Origin: an uncultured Lachnospiraceae bacterium
GTDB taxonomy: Bacteria > Bacillota > Clostridia > Lachnospirales > Lachnospiraceae
DNA length: 42,930 bases
Reading direction: 5' to 3'
NCBI GenBank assembly: GCA_910578345.1
Contig: CAJTRA010000022.1
Span: 1 to 42,930 of the forward strand
Below are positions 1 through 8,427 of the stretch, in pieces. Positions within the stretch are counted from its first letter, which is position 1. Each line of letters begins with the position of its first letter. Position numbers and translations under genes: made by a program. The notes under the pieces are model-generated. The model had not been told where the DNA came from. It ran no database searches and worked only from the letters and a program-made list of their open reading frames with translations.

Positions 1-77
1 ACAGGCTTTATCGGACCTGCAAGAGTTTTTCTTTTATTCAACTGTCAAACTACCGAGTTCAAGATCAAGAATTTAGG

Positions 78-106
78 TTGAGTGTGTACGATAAATGTGC
101 TATACT
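78..106 (+). promoter_or_regulatory. Sigma-A promoter of ssrA
   Basis: TTGAGT at 78-83 and TATACT at 101-106 are separated by exactly 17 bp. The predicted transcription start near 113 leaves a leader of about 16 nt before the tmRNA 5' end. Bases 1-77 hold no gene I can recognise. Confidence 0.7.
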
Positions 107-128
107 GACAGTACCAGAATTATATTAT

Positions 129-474
129 GGGCCAGTCAAGGTTTCGACAGGGGTCTTGCAGCTGGAGAAGCTATCCGCAGGCGATGCGTCAAATCGCGAA
201 TCTAAATATAAACGCTGAAGATAATTTAGCATACGCTGCCTAAGGGCAGCTGTCCGCCCTAGTGCACCTACACATTAGGAACCGGGCATCGACTATGTAG
301 GAAACGACGCAGGGGACGCCTCTATCCTGCGGGCGTAACAGAGGCTACTGAATGCATCGGGGTGTCGGTCTCCTGGTGCAGGAGGGAATGTGGAGCAATC
401 CGAAACGACCTACTATGATAGTAGAAGGACAGGGAATGGGCTTTTGGACACGGGTTCGACTCCCGTCTGGTCCA
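129..474 (+). ncRNA. ssrA: tmRNA (transfer-messenger RNA)
   Basis: This RNA rescues stalled ribosomes: it is charged with alanine, enters the A site with SmpB and adds a degradation tag to the unfinished protein. The acceptor arms GGGCCAG (129-135) and CTGGTCC (467-473) pair over 7 bp, with A474 as discriminator; CCA is not encoded. The tRNA-like 5' part has the family sequence GGTTTCGACAGG, and the 3' part has a T arm with GGGTTCGACTCCC. The tag frame reads GCT at 214 to TAA at 241, giving AEDNLAYAA; the resume codon could be the AAC just before it. The AYAA end fits a clostridial tag. smpB, often next to ssrA, is not visible in the 128 bases upstream. Open frames through this region are artefacts of the RNA gene. 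Confidence 0.96.
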
Positions 475-482
475 GTCACAAC

Positions 483-528
483 AACTCTCAAAAGACGCGA
501 AATATCCGTACTTTTGGGAGTTTTCTTT
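483..528 (+). terminator. Intrinsic terminator of ssrA
   Basis: A 12-bp stem pairs 483-494 (AACTCTCAAAAG) with 511-522 (CTTTTGGGAGTT), with one G-U pair and a 16-nt loop. It is followed by a T-rich tract. Confidence 0.85.
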
Positions 529-582
529 CAATCAGATTATTGCAGGGATATTTTGGACATAATTAGGTAGGATGGATCACAG

Positions 583-618
583 GGACAAGGCCGGCAATTA
601 TACAACTTGTCCTTTTTT
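583..618 (+). terminator. Second intrinsic terminator
   Basis: GGACAAG (583-589) pairs with CTTGTCC (606-612), followed directly by a run of seven T. It lies about 55 bp past the ssrA terminator and may be a back-up or may end a very short transcript. Its right arm overlaps the possible -35 of the next promoter. Confidence 0.65.
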
Positions 619-635
619 TCCTATTATGGTAGAAT
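607..635 (+). promoter_or_regulatory. Possible promoter of stp-prkC
   Basis: TTGTCC (607-612) and TAGAAT (630-635) are 17 bp apart. The start near 642 would give a leader of about 90 nt. The -35 lies inside a terminator stem, so this is only a candidate. Confidence 0.35.
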
Positions 636-733
636 ATTCAAGATGTTACTGGCAGCAGCTCTTATTTTGGCAGATTGTGACTGACTGCAGGACGGATCGT
701 ATCATGCGATAAGAGAAACAGGGGGAACATACA

Positions 734-1456
734 GTGCTTAGGTCCTATGCAACAACGGATATCGGACAAAGAAGACAACTGAATCAGGATTTTATCTATT
801 TGTCGGAGGGACCTGTCGGTAATCTGCCGAATGTCTTTATTGTGGCAGACGGCATGGGAGGACATAATGCCGGCGACTATGCATCGCGTTATGCAGTAGA
901 AACGGTGGTGGAGGAGATTGAAGCTTCTTTTGAGAAGAATCCGGTCAGGATTCTTGGTAAGGCCATTGAGAGAGCGAATACACTGATCCGCCGGAGGGCC
1001 AGTGAGGATATCTCCTATAGCGGTATGGGCACGACGATGGTTATCGCGACCTTTATTGGCAGATATTTGGAGGTAGCCAATATAGGAGACAGCAGACTAT
1101 ATGTTGTAAATGAGAGGATCAGGCAGATCACGCAGGATCATTCCCTAGTGGAAGAAATGGTCCGTATGGGAGGAATTGACAGAGCTTCTGCAAGAAATCA
1201 TCCAGATAAAAATATTATTACGAGGGCAATTGGCGCCAGGGATCATGTTGAAGCGGACTTTTTTAATCTGGAATTACAGACGGGGGATATGGTTTTACTT
1301 TGTTCTGATGGCTTGACAAATATGATGGACGACGAGACGATCCACTATATTCTGAAAAATGGTGGCAGTCTTAAGGACAGGGTAGAAGAATTGGTGAAGG
1401 TAGCCAACCAGAATGGTGGCAAGGATAATATTTCAGTGATCGTTATCGAACCATAG
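734..1456 (+). CDS. stp: PP2C-family protein serine/threonine phosphatase
   Basis: This is the metal-dependent phosphatase that reverses phosphorylation by the PASTA kinase encoded next. All PP2C landmarks are present: acidic residues near D19, ADGMGGH with D39, GMGTT, NIGDSR, the SDG motif with D192, and GGKDN with D231. These are the usual metal-binding aspartates. At 240 aa it has the normal length for the bacterial Stp/PrpC group and no membrane segment, so it should be cytoplasmic. The start is GTG at 734, with a GGGGGAA ribosome site about 7 nt upstream. prkC begins 15 bp after its stop, the conserved phosphatase-kinase pair, so co-transcription is expected. Confidence 0.95.
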   Translation: MLRSYATTDIGQRRQLNQDFIYLSEGPVGNLPNVFIVADGMGGHNAGDYASRYAVETVVEEIEASFEKNPVRILGKAIERANTLIRRRASEDISYSGMGTTMVIATFIGRYLEVANIGDSRLYVVNERIRQITQDHSLVEEMVRMGGIDRASARNHPDKNIITRAIGARDHVEADFFNLELQTGDMVLLCSDGLTNMMDDETIHYILKNGGSLKDRVEELVKVANQNGGKDNISVIVIEP

Positions 1457-1471
1457 CAGACGAGGTGGAAC

Positions 1472-3610
1472 ATGATTAAGATAGGTATGATGATAGGCGA
1501 CCGGTATGAGATCTTAGAGAGAATCGGTACTGGTGGTATGTCAGATGTATATAAGGCGAAAGATTACAAATTAAATCGATTCGTAGCAGTCAAAGTTTTG
1601 AAGCAGGAATTCAGTGAAAATGCTAATTTTGTATCGAAATTCCGGGTTGAGGCGCAGGCGGCAGCAGGTCTGATGCATCCAAATATTGTGAATGTCTATG
1701 ATGTCGGTGAGGAGGACGGTATCTACTACATTGTGATGGAACAGGTAGAAGGTATCACTTTGAAAAAGTATATTGAGAGGAAAGCAAGGCTTTCTGTCAA
1801 AGAGGCGGTGAGCATTGCGATCCAGGTGTCCATGGGATTGGAAGCGGCACATAATAACCATATTATTCACAGGGACATCAAGCCGCAGAACATTCTTATT
1901 TCAAAAGAAGGTAAGGTGAAGGTGACAGACTTTGGCATTGCCAAAGCGGCTACCAGCAATACGATTACGTCAAATGTGATGGGGTCGGTTCACTATACGT
2001 CGCCAGAGCAGGCAAGAGGCGGCTACAGTGATGAGAAGAGCGATATCTATTCACTGGGGATTACTTTGTTTGAGATGTTGACAGGCAGAGTGCCTTTTAA
2101 CGGAGAGACAACGGTAGCAATTGCGATCAAGCATATCCAGGAAGAGATGCCATCCCCCAGAGAGTATGTGCCGGAAATCCCGATCAGCGTAGAACAGATT
2201 GTATGTAAGTGTTGCCAGAAGAGCCCGGATAGAAGATATCAGTCCATGCAGGAGCTGATCGTGGATTTGAAGCAGTCGCTGATCAATCCTGACGAAGATT
2301 TCGTCAAGTTGGTTGATCCTGATGAAGAGGCTTCTACCAGAATGATCACGGATCGGGATATGGCGCAGATCAAGAGGCAATCTGACAGACGTGATTCTAT
2401 GGAAGAAGCGATGCGTCTTAAGAAAGACAATATGCGCAATTATGAGTACGAGGAGGAAGACGACGAAGACGAGGAGGAAGATTGGGATGAGGACGACGAA
2501 GACTATGATCCCAAGATGGAGAGGATCACAACCATTCTGGCGGTTGTGGCAGCGCTGCTTGTAGGCTGTATCATTATCTTTGTAGTTGGCAGAGCAATTG
2601 GCGTTTTCCCGTTCGGCGCGCAGGTAGAGGAAGAGCCCGCGCAGGAAGAAGAGACAGAACAGGTAGAGATGATCAAAGTAGCGGGTATGCAGGTAGACGA
2701 TGCCAAGCGTGCGCTGTTGGAATTAGGGCTGACACCGGAAATCAGGTATGAAGTGAGCAATGCCTATGAGGCGGGTACGGTTCTGCGGGCAAGTGTACAG
2801 GGTGCGGCGACAAGCAATGATCAGGATAAAGTGATGATCGATAAAGGAACCGTCGTTATATTGACAGTAGCGGAAAGCGCCGAAGGCGTCAAGGTGCCTG
2901 GGACTACCGGGAAATCAAAGCAGGAAGCAACCTCTATGCTTGAAAAAGAAGGTTTTGTAGTCAGCGTGACGGAAGGATACGATCCTTCGGTTCAGAGCGG
3001 ATATGTGATCTCACAGTCGCCGGAAGCGGGCATGATGGCGCCGCAAGGCTCCTCGGTCACCATCCGGGTAAGCCAGGGAACAGAAGAAAATAAAGTAAGG
3101 GTGCCGAATCTGGTTGGTATGGAGGAGATGGATGCGACAGTAACCTTGACGGAGCTGGGACTGCCGGTAGGCAATGTGACAACAGTGAGTAATGAGGATG
3201 CATCTCTGGCCGGTAAAGTATGCTATCAGAGTTATTCGGTAGGCTCTTATGTAGATAAGGGAACAGCCATTGATCTGTCGATCAGTACCGGGCCGGAAGC
3301 GGCAACTTATAAATATACAGAAGGGATCGCCGCACCGACGGAGGATACGGATTATCAAAATGGCATGTCGGTGAATGTCACGGTAACGACAGCGGACGGT
3401 ACGCAGCTTTTGAGTACGCAGACGAGCTCCTTTCCGGTGAGCGTCAACTATACAGGGATCAAGTCGGCAACCGGTACGATCACCTTTACGTTTCGGGTGG
3501 AGAAGGAAGCTACCACGACGACAGATCCGAATACGGGAGAGACAGTGACAAATCCGCCGGTGTCAGAGGATAGAACGGTTCAGCGAGAAGTCAGTTTTAC
3601 ACAGGAATAG
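1472..3610 (+). CDS. prkC: PASTA-domain serine/threonine protein kinase
   Basis: This is a transmembrane Hanks-type kinase that senses muropeptides or lipid II and controls cell-wall growth, division and germination. The kinase domain covers about residues 9-270: glycine loop GTGGMSDVY, lysine K41, HRDIKPQN with D135, and DFG D153. A linker ends in a very acidic stretch containing DEEEDWDEDDEDYD. One membrane helix follows at about 352-374. Outside there are three PASTA repeats (about 395-610) and a further C-terminal beta-rich region of about 100 residues with Thr/Val-rich sequence. The length, 712 aa, is slightly above the usual 600-680. The gene follows stp closely and precedes rsgA by 10 bp. 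The acidic juxtamembrane motif recurs in the gene at 23339. Confidence 0.95.
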   Translation: MIKIGMMIGDRYEILERIGTGGMSDVYKAKDYKLNRFVAVKVLKQEFSENANFVSKFRVEAQAAAGLMHPNIVNVYDVGEEDGIYYIVMEQVEGITLKKYIERKARLSVKEAVSIAIQVSMGLEAAHNNHIIHRDIKPQNILISKEGKVKVTDFGIAKAATSNTITSNVMGSVHYTSPEQARGGYSDEKSDIYSLGITLFEMLTGRVPFNGETTVAIAIKHIQEEMPSPREYVPEIPISVEQIVCKCCQKSPDRRYQSMQELIVDLKQSLINPDEDFVKLVDPDEEASTRMITDRDMAQIKRQSDRRDSMEEAMRLKKDNMRNYEYEEEDDEDEEEDWDEDDEDYDPKMERITTILAVVAALLVGCIIIFVVGRAIGVFPFGAQVEEEPAQEEETEQVEMIKVAGMQVDDAKRALLELGLTPEIRYEVSNAYEAGTVLRASVQGAATSNDQDKVMIDKGTVVILTVAESAEGVKVPGTTGKSKQEATSMLEKEGFVVSVTEGYDPSVQSGYVISQSPEAGMMAPQGSSVTIRVSQGTEENKVRVPNLVGMEEMDATVTLTELGLPVGNVTTVSNEDASLAGKVCYQSYSVGSYVDKGTAIDLSISTGPEAATYKYTEGIAAPTEDTDYQNGMSVNVTVTTADGTQLLSTQTSSFPVSVNYTGIKSATGTITFTFRVEKEATTTTDPNTGETVTNPPVSEDRTVQREVSFTQE

Positions 3611-3620
3611 GAATGCGCAG

Positions 3621-4502
3621 ATGCAGGGCAAGATAATCAAAGGAATTGCAGGGTTCTATTATGTCCATGTGGAGAGAAAGGGAATCTATGAATGTAAGGC
3701 CAAGGGGATTTTCAGAAAGGATCATATAAAACCTCTGGTGGGAGATGACGTAGTGATTGATGTGCTGGATGAAGCGCAGATGCTCGGTCATATCAGCGGC
3801 ATACTTCCGAGACGAAGTGCATTGCTGCGTCCGGCAGTGGCTAATGTGGATCAGGCGCTTATCCTGTTTGCCATCGTGAAGCCGAATCCAAATTTTAACC
3901 TTCTGGACAGGTTTCTGATTCGGATGGGACGGCAGGATCTGCCGACGATCATCTGTTTTAACAAACAGGATATTGCGTCCGTGCAGGAGAAAGAGGCGCT
4001 GCGAAAAGCGTATGAGACTTGTGGGTGTCATGTGTTATTTATAAGCGCGCTGGAGAATGAAGGCGTGGAGGAAGTCAGAGAGCTACTGAGCGGTATGACG
4101 ACCACTGTGGCAGGGCCGAGCGGGGTTGGTAAGTCGTCTCTGATTAATCGGCTGTCGCCCCAGGCGAAGATGGAGACAGGGGTGATCAGTGAGAAGATTG
4201 AGCGTGGCAGACATACAACCAGGCATTCTGAGATAATTGCGCTGGGGGAAGGAACCTATATTGTAGACACGCCAGGCTTTACTTCTCTGGATATCTCGGA
4301 GATCACGAAAGAGGAGCTGGGGCTCTATTATCCTGAATTCGGGTCCTATGCCTCTTCCTGTAAGTTCCGGGGATGCGCGCACATCAGCGAGCCGTCCTGC
4401 AGGGTCAAGGAAGCGGTGGAGGCGGGGGCGATCAGCCAGGTTCGGTATGATAATTATCGAGTGCTGTATCAGGAGTTGAAAGATATAAGGCGTTATTCTT
4501 AA
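3621..4502 (+). CDS. rsgA: Ribosome small-subunit-dependent GTPase A
   Basis: RsgA is a circularly permuted GTPase that acts late in 30S subunit maturation. An N-terminal OB fold (about 1-70) is followed by the GTPase motifs in permuted order: G4 as CFNKQD, then G1 as GPSGVGKSSL (about residue 164), then G3 as DTPGF. The C-terminal zinc site is visible as CKFRGCAHISEPSC. The length of 293 aa is typical. The ATG at 3621 lies 10 bp after the prkC stop, with an AGGAA ribosome site overlapping the end of prkC. A stp-prkC-rsgA order is common in Firmicutes. The rpe and thiamine pyrophosphokinase genes that often follow are absent here. Confidence 0.95.
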   Translation: MQGKIIKGIAGFYYVHVERKGIYECKAKGIFRKDHIKPLVGDDVVIDVLDEAQMLGHISGILPRRSALLRPAVANVDQALILFAIVKPNPNFNLLDRFLIRMGRQDLPTIICFNKQDIASVQEKEALRKAYETCGCHVLFISALENEGVEEVRELLSGMTTTVAGPSGVGKSSLINRLSPQAKMETGVISEKIERGRHTTRHSEIIALGEGTYIVDTPGFTSLDISEITKEELGLYYPEFGSYASSCKFRGCAHISEPSCRVKEAVEAGAISQVRYDNYRVLYQELKDIRRYS

Positions 4503-4568
4503 ATGGAAAATATAGAGAAAGGCGAAAACCCTTTAAATATAAGGATTTTCGGATAGGTATAACAGGAT

Positions 4569-5666
4569 ATGAAACTAGGCATCGTAGGACTCCCCAATGT
4601 GGGCAAAAGCACCCTTTTCAATTCACTGACTAAGGCGGGGGCAGAATCCGCAAACTACCCATTCTGCACGATCGATCCGAATATCGGGATCGTGGCAGTG
4701 CCGGATGAGCGGTTAAAACTCTTAGGCGATCTGTATCATTCTAAAAAGGTAACACCTGCTACGATTGAATTTGTAGATATTGCCGGTTTGGTGAAAGGCG
4801 CTTCCAAAGGAGAAGGTCTTGGGAACCAGTTTTTGAGTAATATAAGAGAAGTGGATGCGATCGTCCATGTGGTGAGATGTTTTGAGGACAGCAATATTGT
4901 CCATGTGGATGGCTCGATTGATCCGTTGCGGGACATCGAGACGATCAATCTGGAGCTGATCTTCTCTGATCTGGAGATCCTGGAGCGCAGGATCGCGAAG
5001 ACTGCCAAGATTGCGAAGATGGATAAGACGGCAGCGAAAGAGTATGCGCTTCTGGAAAGAATAAAGACACATCTGGAAGAGGGGAAACTGGCGAAAGTGT
5101 TTGAACCGGAAGACGAGGATGAGGCAGCTTTCCTGGCGTCTTATCATCTGCTGACTGGTAAGCCGGTGATCTTTGCGGCGAATGTGGCGGAAGACGATCT
5201 GGCAGATGAAGGGGCATCCAATGAGGGCGTTGCCAGGGTGAGGCAGTTTGCGGCAGAGAGCGACAGTGAAGTGTTTGTAATCTGTGCCCAGATTGAGCAG
5301 GAGATTGCTGAGCTGGATGAAGAAGAGACGGCGATGTTCCTGGAAGATCTTGGGTTGTCGGAGTCTGGTTTGCAGAAGCTGATCAAAGCAAGCTATCATA
5401 TTTTGGGTTTGATGAGTTTCCTAACGTCTGGTGAAGACGAGACCAGGGCATGGACCATTAAGATCGGAACGAAAGCGCCTCAGGCTGCCGGTAAGATACA
5501 TACGGACTTTGAGAGAGGTTTTATCAAGGCTGAGGTGGTGAACTATAAAGACTTGCTGGAGCAGGGGTCTCTTGCGGCGGCCAGAGAGAAGGGCCTGGTC
5601 GGTATGGAAGGGAAAGATTATGTGGTGCAGGACGGCGATGTGATTTTGTTTAGGTTTAACGTATAG
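4569..5666 (+). CDS. ychF: Redox-regulated ATPase YchF (OBG-like)
   Basis: This is a P-loop protein of the Obg family that prefers ATP and associates with ribosomes and stress responses. G1 is GLPNVGKSTLFN near the N-terminus, followed by NYPFCTIDPN, G3 as DIAGLVKGASKGEG, and the altered G4 position near NVAEDD. A coiled-coil insertion lies at about 140-180 and a TGS domain makes up the last 85 residues (TIKIGTKAPQAAGKIH to the end). The length, 365 aa, is the family length. It lies 66 bp after rsgA and probably shares its transcript. Confidence 0.95.
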   Translation: MKLGIVGLPNVGKSTLFNSLTKAGAESANYPFCTIDPNIGIVAVPDERLKLLGDLYHSKKVTPATIEFVDIAGLVKGASKGEGLGNQFLSNIREVDAIVHVVRCFEDSNIVHVDGSIDPLRDIETINLELIFSDLEILERRIAKTAKIAKMDKTAAKEYALLERIKTHLEEGKLAKVFEPEDEDEAAFLASYHLLTGKPVIFAANVAEDDLADEGASNEGVARVRQFAAESDSEVFVICAQIEQEIAELDEEETAMFLEDLGLSESGLQKLIKASYHILGLMSFLTSGEDETRAWTIKIGTKAPQAAGKIHTDFERGFIKAEVVNYKDLLEQGSLAAAREKGLVGMEGKDYVVQDGDVILFRFNV

Positions 5667-5792
5667 AAATGACTTCGCTGATTCGAGGTTGTGCGTGGAA
5701 CAAGGGCAACGCCCGCCAGAGAAGCTGGACGAGAGAGTGTGAGAAACGCAATTTTGTTCACAGACTGCTGGCATAATGGAAGGAGTTATATC

Positions 5793-6692
5793 ATGCAGGA
5801 CATCATGGATGTGACAGACATTGCCTTTCCCCATTTGGGTATTTATTTAAGAAATATACCGAGAGGATTTTCTATTTTCGGTTTTCATATCGCTCTTTAT
5901 GGGATGATCATCGGTCTTGGAATTTTATGTGGTATTTTTCTGGCAGCACACATCGCCAGGAAAGAGAATCTGGATCCAGACCTGATCTGGGATTTTGCGA
6001 TCTATGCAATCATTTTTTCAATCATCGGGGCGCGGATCTATTATGTGATCTTCCAGTGGGATATTTATAAGGATGATCTGCTCAGTATCTTTAACACGCG
6101 GAAAGGCGGTCTGGCAATCTACGGGGCGGTGATCGCAGCATTTATCACTCTATGGGTATATTGTAGGGTCAAGAAACAGAGTTTCCTAAAAATTGCAGAT
6201 ATCTGTGTGCCGGCGCTTACGTTAGGACAGATTATCGGCCGCTGGGGTAATTTCGTAAACCGGGAGGTGTTCGGTGAATATACGGATGGTCTGCTCGCCA
6301 TGCGGCTGCCTATCGACGCAGTCAGGAGCAGTGATATTTCAGAGAGTATTGCGAGTCATATGATAGAGGGAACCAACTATATTCAGGTGCATCCGACCTT
6401 CTTGTATGAGGGGTTATGGAATCTTGCGCTTCTTGTCATTATGCTGCTGTACCGCAAACATAAGAGATTTCAGGGAGAAATGTGGTTGCTTTATCTGGGC
6501 GGTTACGGCCTGGGCAGAGCATGGATCGAGGGAATCCGGACAGATACGCTGTTTATCCCGCATACGACAGTTGCGGTATCGCAGGTATTGGCGATCGTAC
6601 TCTTTGTGGCGTCTCTGGCGGCGGATCTGGTGATTCGTGCACGCAGGAAGAAAGCCTTGTCTGCATCAGAACCGAATACTGAGGAAGAATAA
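5793..6692 (+). CDS. lgt: Prolipoprotein diacylglyceryl transferase
   Basis: Lgt moves diacylglycerol from phosphatidylglycerol to the lipobox cysteine, the first step of lipoprotein maturation, in the cytoplasmic membrane. The 299-residue product has about seven hydrophobic segments. It shows the family signature GRWGNFVNREVFGEYT, GARIYYVIF near TM3, and HPTFLYEGLWN. The start at 5793 is set by GGAAGGAG ending 7 nt upstream. The same frame is open back to a GTG at 5691, but that stretch has no ribosome site and is not Lgt-like. Lipoproteins in this window (35296 and 42047) would be substrates. A strong terminator follows. Confidence 0.94.
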   Translation: MQDIMDVTDIAFPHLGIYLRNIPRGFSIFGFHIALYGMIIGLGILCGIFLAAHIARKENLDPDLIWDFAIYAIIFSIIGARIYYVIFQWDIYKDDLLSIFNTRKGGLAIYGAVIAAFITLWVYCRVKKQSFLKIADICVPALTLGQIIGRWGNFVNREVFGEYTDGLLAMRLPIDAVRSSDISESIASHMIEGTNYIQVHPTFLYEGLWNLALLVIMLLYRKHKRFQGEMWLLYLGGYGLGRAWIEGIRTDTLFIPHTTVAVSQVLAIVLFVASLAADLVIRARRKKALSASEPNTEEE

Positions 6693-6710
6693 AATTTATT
6701 TTATTATGAT

Positions 6711-6752
6711 AGAACCTTACGGGGTGTGGAGAACCCTGTAGGGTTCTTTTTT
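6711..6752 (+). terminator. Strong intrinsic terminator after lgt
   Basis: A stem of about 15 bp pairs 6711-6725 with 6733-6747 around a 7-nt loop, followed by a T run. It separates the stp-lgt group from the dcw cluster. Confidence 0.9.
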
Positions 6753-6819
6753 CTGTCATGGAAAAATGGCTGCAAAGCAGTTTACGCTTGTTTCGCATAA
6801 CAATTTCTTAATAATTTCC

Positions 6820-6848
6820 TTGCAATCTATCTTTTCATAGTATAGAAT
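6820..6848 (+). promoter_or_regulatory. Promoter of the dcw cluster
   Basis: TTGCAA (6820-6825) and TAGAAT (6843-6848) are 17 bp apart. The start is predicted near 6855, directly before the repeat array that resembles MraZ boxes. Bases 6753-6819 hold no gene. Confidence 0.65.
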
Positions 6849-6855
6849 TAATGTA

Positions 6856-6892
6856 AAAGTGGTGGAAAGTGGTATAAAGTGGAATAAAGTGG
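6856..6892 (+). promoter_or_regulatory. MraZ operator: four AAAGTGG boxes
   Basis: AAAGTGG occurs at 6856, 6866, 6876 and 6886, an exact 10-bp period. From memory, MraZ proteins bind tandem boxes of this kind (AAAGTGK with 3-nt spacers in mycoplasmas, TGGGN-type repeats in E. coli). Placed at the transcription start and before mraZ, the array predicts autoregulation of the whole cluster. Confidence 0.85.
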
Positions 6893-7008
6893 ATGCAATA
6901 TCCCATTTTTGCGATATACATGCTTTCCGTGGCAGACCGCTTTGCAGAGGTAGGGTGTGTGGATCATGGCGATAAGCTGCGGTGGACACTTAGGGCAGGT
7001 GATTGATC

Positions 7009-7440
7009 ATGTTTATGGGAGAATACAATCACACAATTGATGCGAAAGGCAGGCTGATCGTCCCCTCGAAATTCAGGGAAACGTTGGGAGACACCTTCGT
7101 GGTGACCAAAGGACTCGATGGCTGTCTGTTTGTGTATGACAATGCGGAGTGGAATGCCTTCGAGGAGAAACTGAGATCCCTACCGATCACCAATAAGGAG
7201 GCCAGACAGTTCGCAAGATTCTTTCTGGCAGGAGCAGCGGAAGTAGAAGTAGATAAGCAGGGAAGGATCCTTGTTCCAAACATTTTGAGAGAATTTGCGC
7301 AGATCAGCAAGGATGTAGTGCTGATCGGTGTAGCCAGCAGAATAGAGATCTGGAGTAAAGAACGGTTCGAGAGCATGGCGTCCTTTGAAGATATGGATGA
7401 GATTGCAGAGCACATGGCACAGCTGGGGCTGGGAATTTGA
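7009..7440 (+). CDS. mraZ: Transcriptional regulator MraZ
   Basis: MraZ is a ring-forming DNA-binding protein of the AbrB/SpoVT fold, first gene of the dcw operon and its autoregulator. The 143-residue product contains two tandem SpoVT-AbrB-like halves: MFMGEYNHTIDAKGRLIVP at the start and EVEVDKQGRILVPNILR from about residue 77. The characteristic DxxGR occurs in both halves. The ATG at 7009 matches the family N-terminus (MFMGEY) and follows an AGGTGA ribosome site; an in-frame TTG 6 bp upstream is less likely. Its probable operator is the four-box array at 6856-6892. rsmH begins 20 bp downstream. Confidence 0.95.
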   Translation: MFMGEYNHTIDAKGRLIVPSKFRETLGDTFVVTKGLDGCLFVYDNAEWNAFEEKLRSLPITNKEARQFARFFLAGAAEVEVDKQGRILVPNILREFAQISKDVVLIGVASRIEIWSKERFESMASFEDMDEIAEHMAQLGLGI

Positions 7441-7460
7441 TGCCTGGACTGGAGTGAAAG

Positions 7461-8396
7461 ATGGAATTTGAACATACATCAGTGCTTTTGGAGGAAACAA
7501 TAGAGAATCTGCAGATAAAACCGGACGGTATTTATGTGGATGGCACGCTGGGCGGCGGAGGGCATTCTTCCAGGATTGTCTCCGCGCTTGGCGGCCGTGG
7601 CAGGCTGATCGGGATTGACCAGGATGAGGCGGCGATCGAGGCGGCAGGACAGCGTTTATTGCCTTATCAGGATAGGGTAACGCTGATACGGGACAATTAC
7701 TGCAATGTAAGACAGGCGCTTAGGCAGCTTGCTATCGAGAAGGTGGATGGTATTTTACTGGATCTAGGCGTTTCTTCTTTTCAGCTGGACCATTCCGAGA
7801 GAGGATTTTCCTACCGGTATGACACGCCGCTGGATATGCGGATGGATCTGCGGCAGACGCAGACGGCGAAGGATATCGTCAATCAGTATACCGAGAGGGA
7901 ACTGTACCGCGTGATCAGGGATTATGGGGAAGAACAGTTTGCGAAGAATATAGCGAAACATATTGTCAGGGAAAGAGAAAGAGCGCCGATAGAGACGACC
8001 GGGGAGTTAAATGAGATCATAAAGGCAGCAATTCCGGCCAAAATGCGGGCCACAGGGGGACATCCTTCGAAAAGAACTTTTCAGGCGATCCGGATTGAAT
8101 GCAACCGGGAGCTGGAAGTGTTGAAGGATTCGATGGATGATTTGATCGACCTGCTGAATCAGGGAGGAAGGTTGTGTATCATCACGTTCCATTCGCTGGA
8201 AGACAGGATTGTGAAGACGGCTTTTCGCAGAAATGAGAATCCTTGCGTCTGTCCGCCGGATTTTCCGGTGTGTGTATGTGGACAGGCATCGAAGGGCAGA
8301 GTGATTACTAGGAAACCGATTCTTCCGTCGGCGGAAGAATTGACGATCAACAAAAGAGCCAAAAGTGCAAAGTTGAGAGTTTTTTGCAGGGAATAA
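7461..8396 (+). CDS. rsmH: 16S rRNA (cytosine(1402)-N(4))-methyltransferase
   Basis: RsmH (MraW) methylates N4 of C1402 in 16S rRNA using S-adenosylmethionine. The family start HTSVLLEET is followed by the SAM-binding DGTLGGGGHS (about residue 28), then LLDLGVSSFQLD, RGFSYR, the substrate-domain segment GGHPSKRTFQAIRI, and FHSLEDRIVK. A cysteine-rich patch, PCVCPPDFPVCVCG, sits near the C-terminus, as in many clostridial members. The length, 311 aa, is normal. It keeps the standard dcw position between mraZ and an FtsL-like gene. Confidence 0.96.
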   Translation: MEFEHTSVLLEETIENLQIKPDGIYVDGTLGGGGHSSRIVSALGGRGRLIGIDQDEAAIEAAGQRLLPYQDRVTLIRDNYCNVRQALRQLAIEKVDGILLDLGVSSFQLDHSERGFSYRYDTPLDMRMDLRQTQTAKDIVNQYTERELYRVIRDYGEEQFAKNIAKHIVRERERAPIETTGELNEIIKAAIPAKMRATGGHPSKRTFQAIRIECNRELEVLKDSMDDLIDLLNQGGRLCIITFHSLEDRIVKTAFRRNENPCVCPPDFPVCVCGQASKGRVITRKPILPSAEELTINKRAKSAKLRVFCRE

Positions 8397-8427
8397 GAAA
8401 TTTAGAAGACAGAGGGGATGGTAGTCG

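Noticed and set aside
322..570. Open frames on both strands across the tmRNA
   Set aside because: They overlap a clear tmRNA and its terminator, have no ribosome site and no protein-like sequence.
4523..4551. Inverted repeat between rsgA and ychF (CGAAAACCCT / AGGATTTTCG)
   Set aside because: Contains a mismatch, lacks a T run and the two genes look co-transcribed; too weak to list as a terminator.
5691..5792. Upstream extension of the lgt frame
   Set aside because: No ribosome site at the GTG, no Lgt-like residues, and a well-spaced GGAAGGAG precedes the ATG at 5793.
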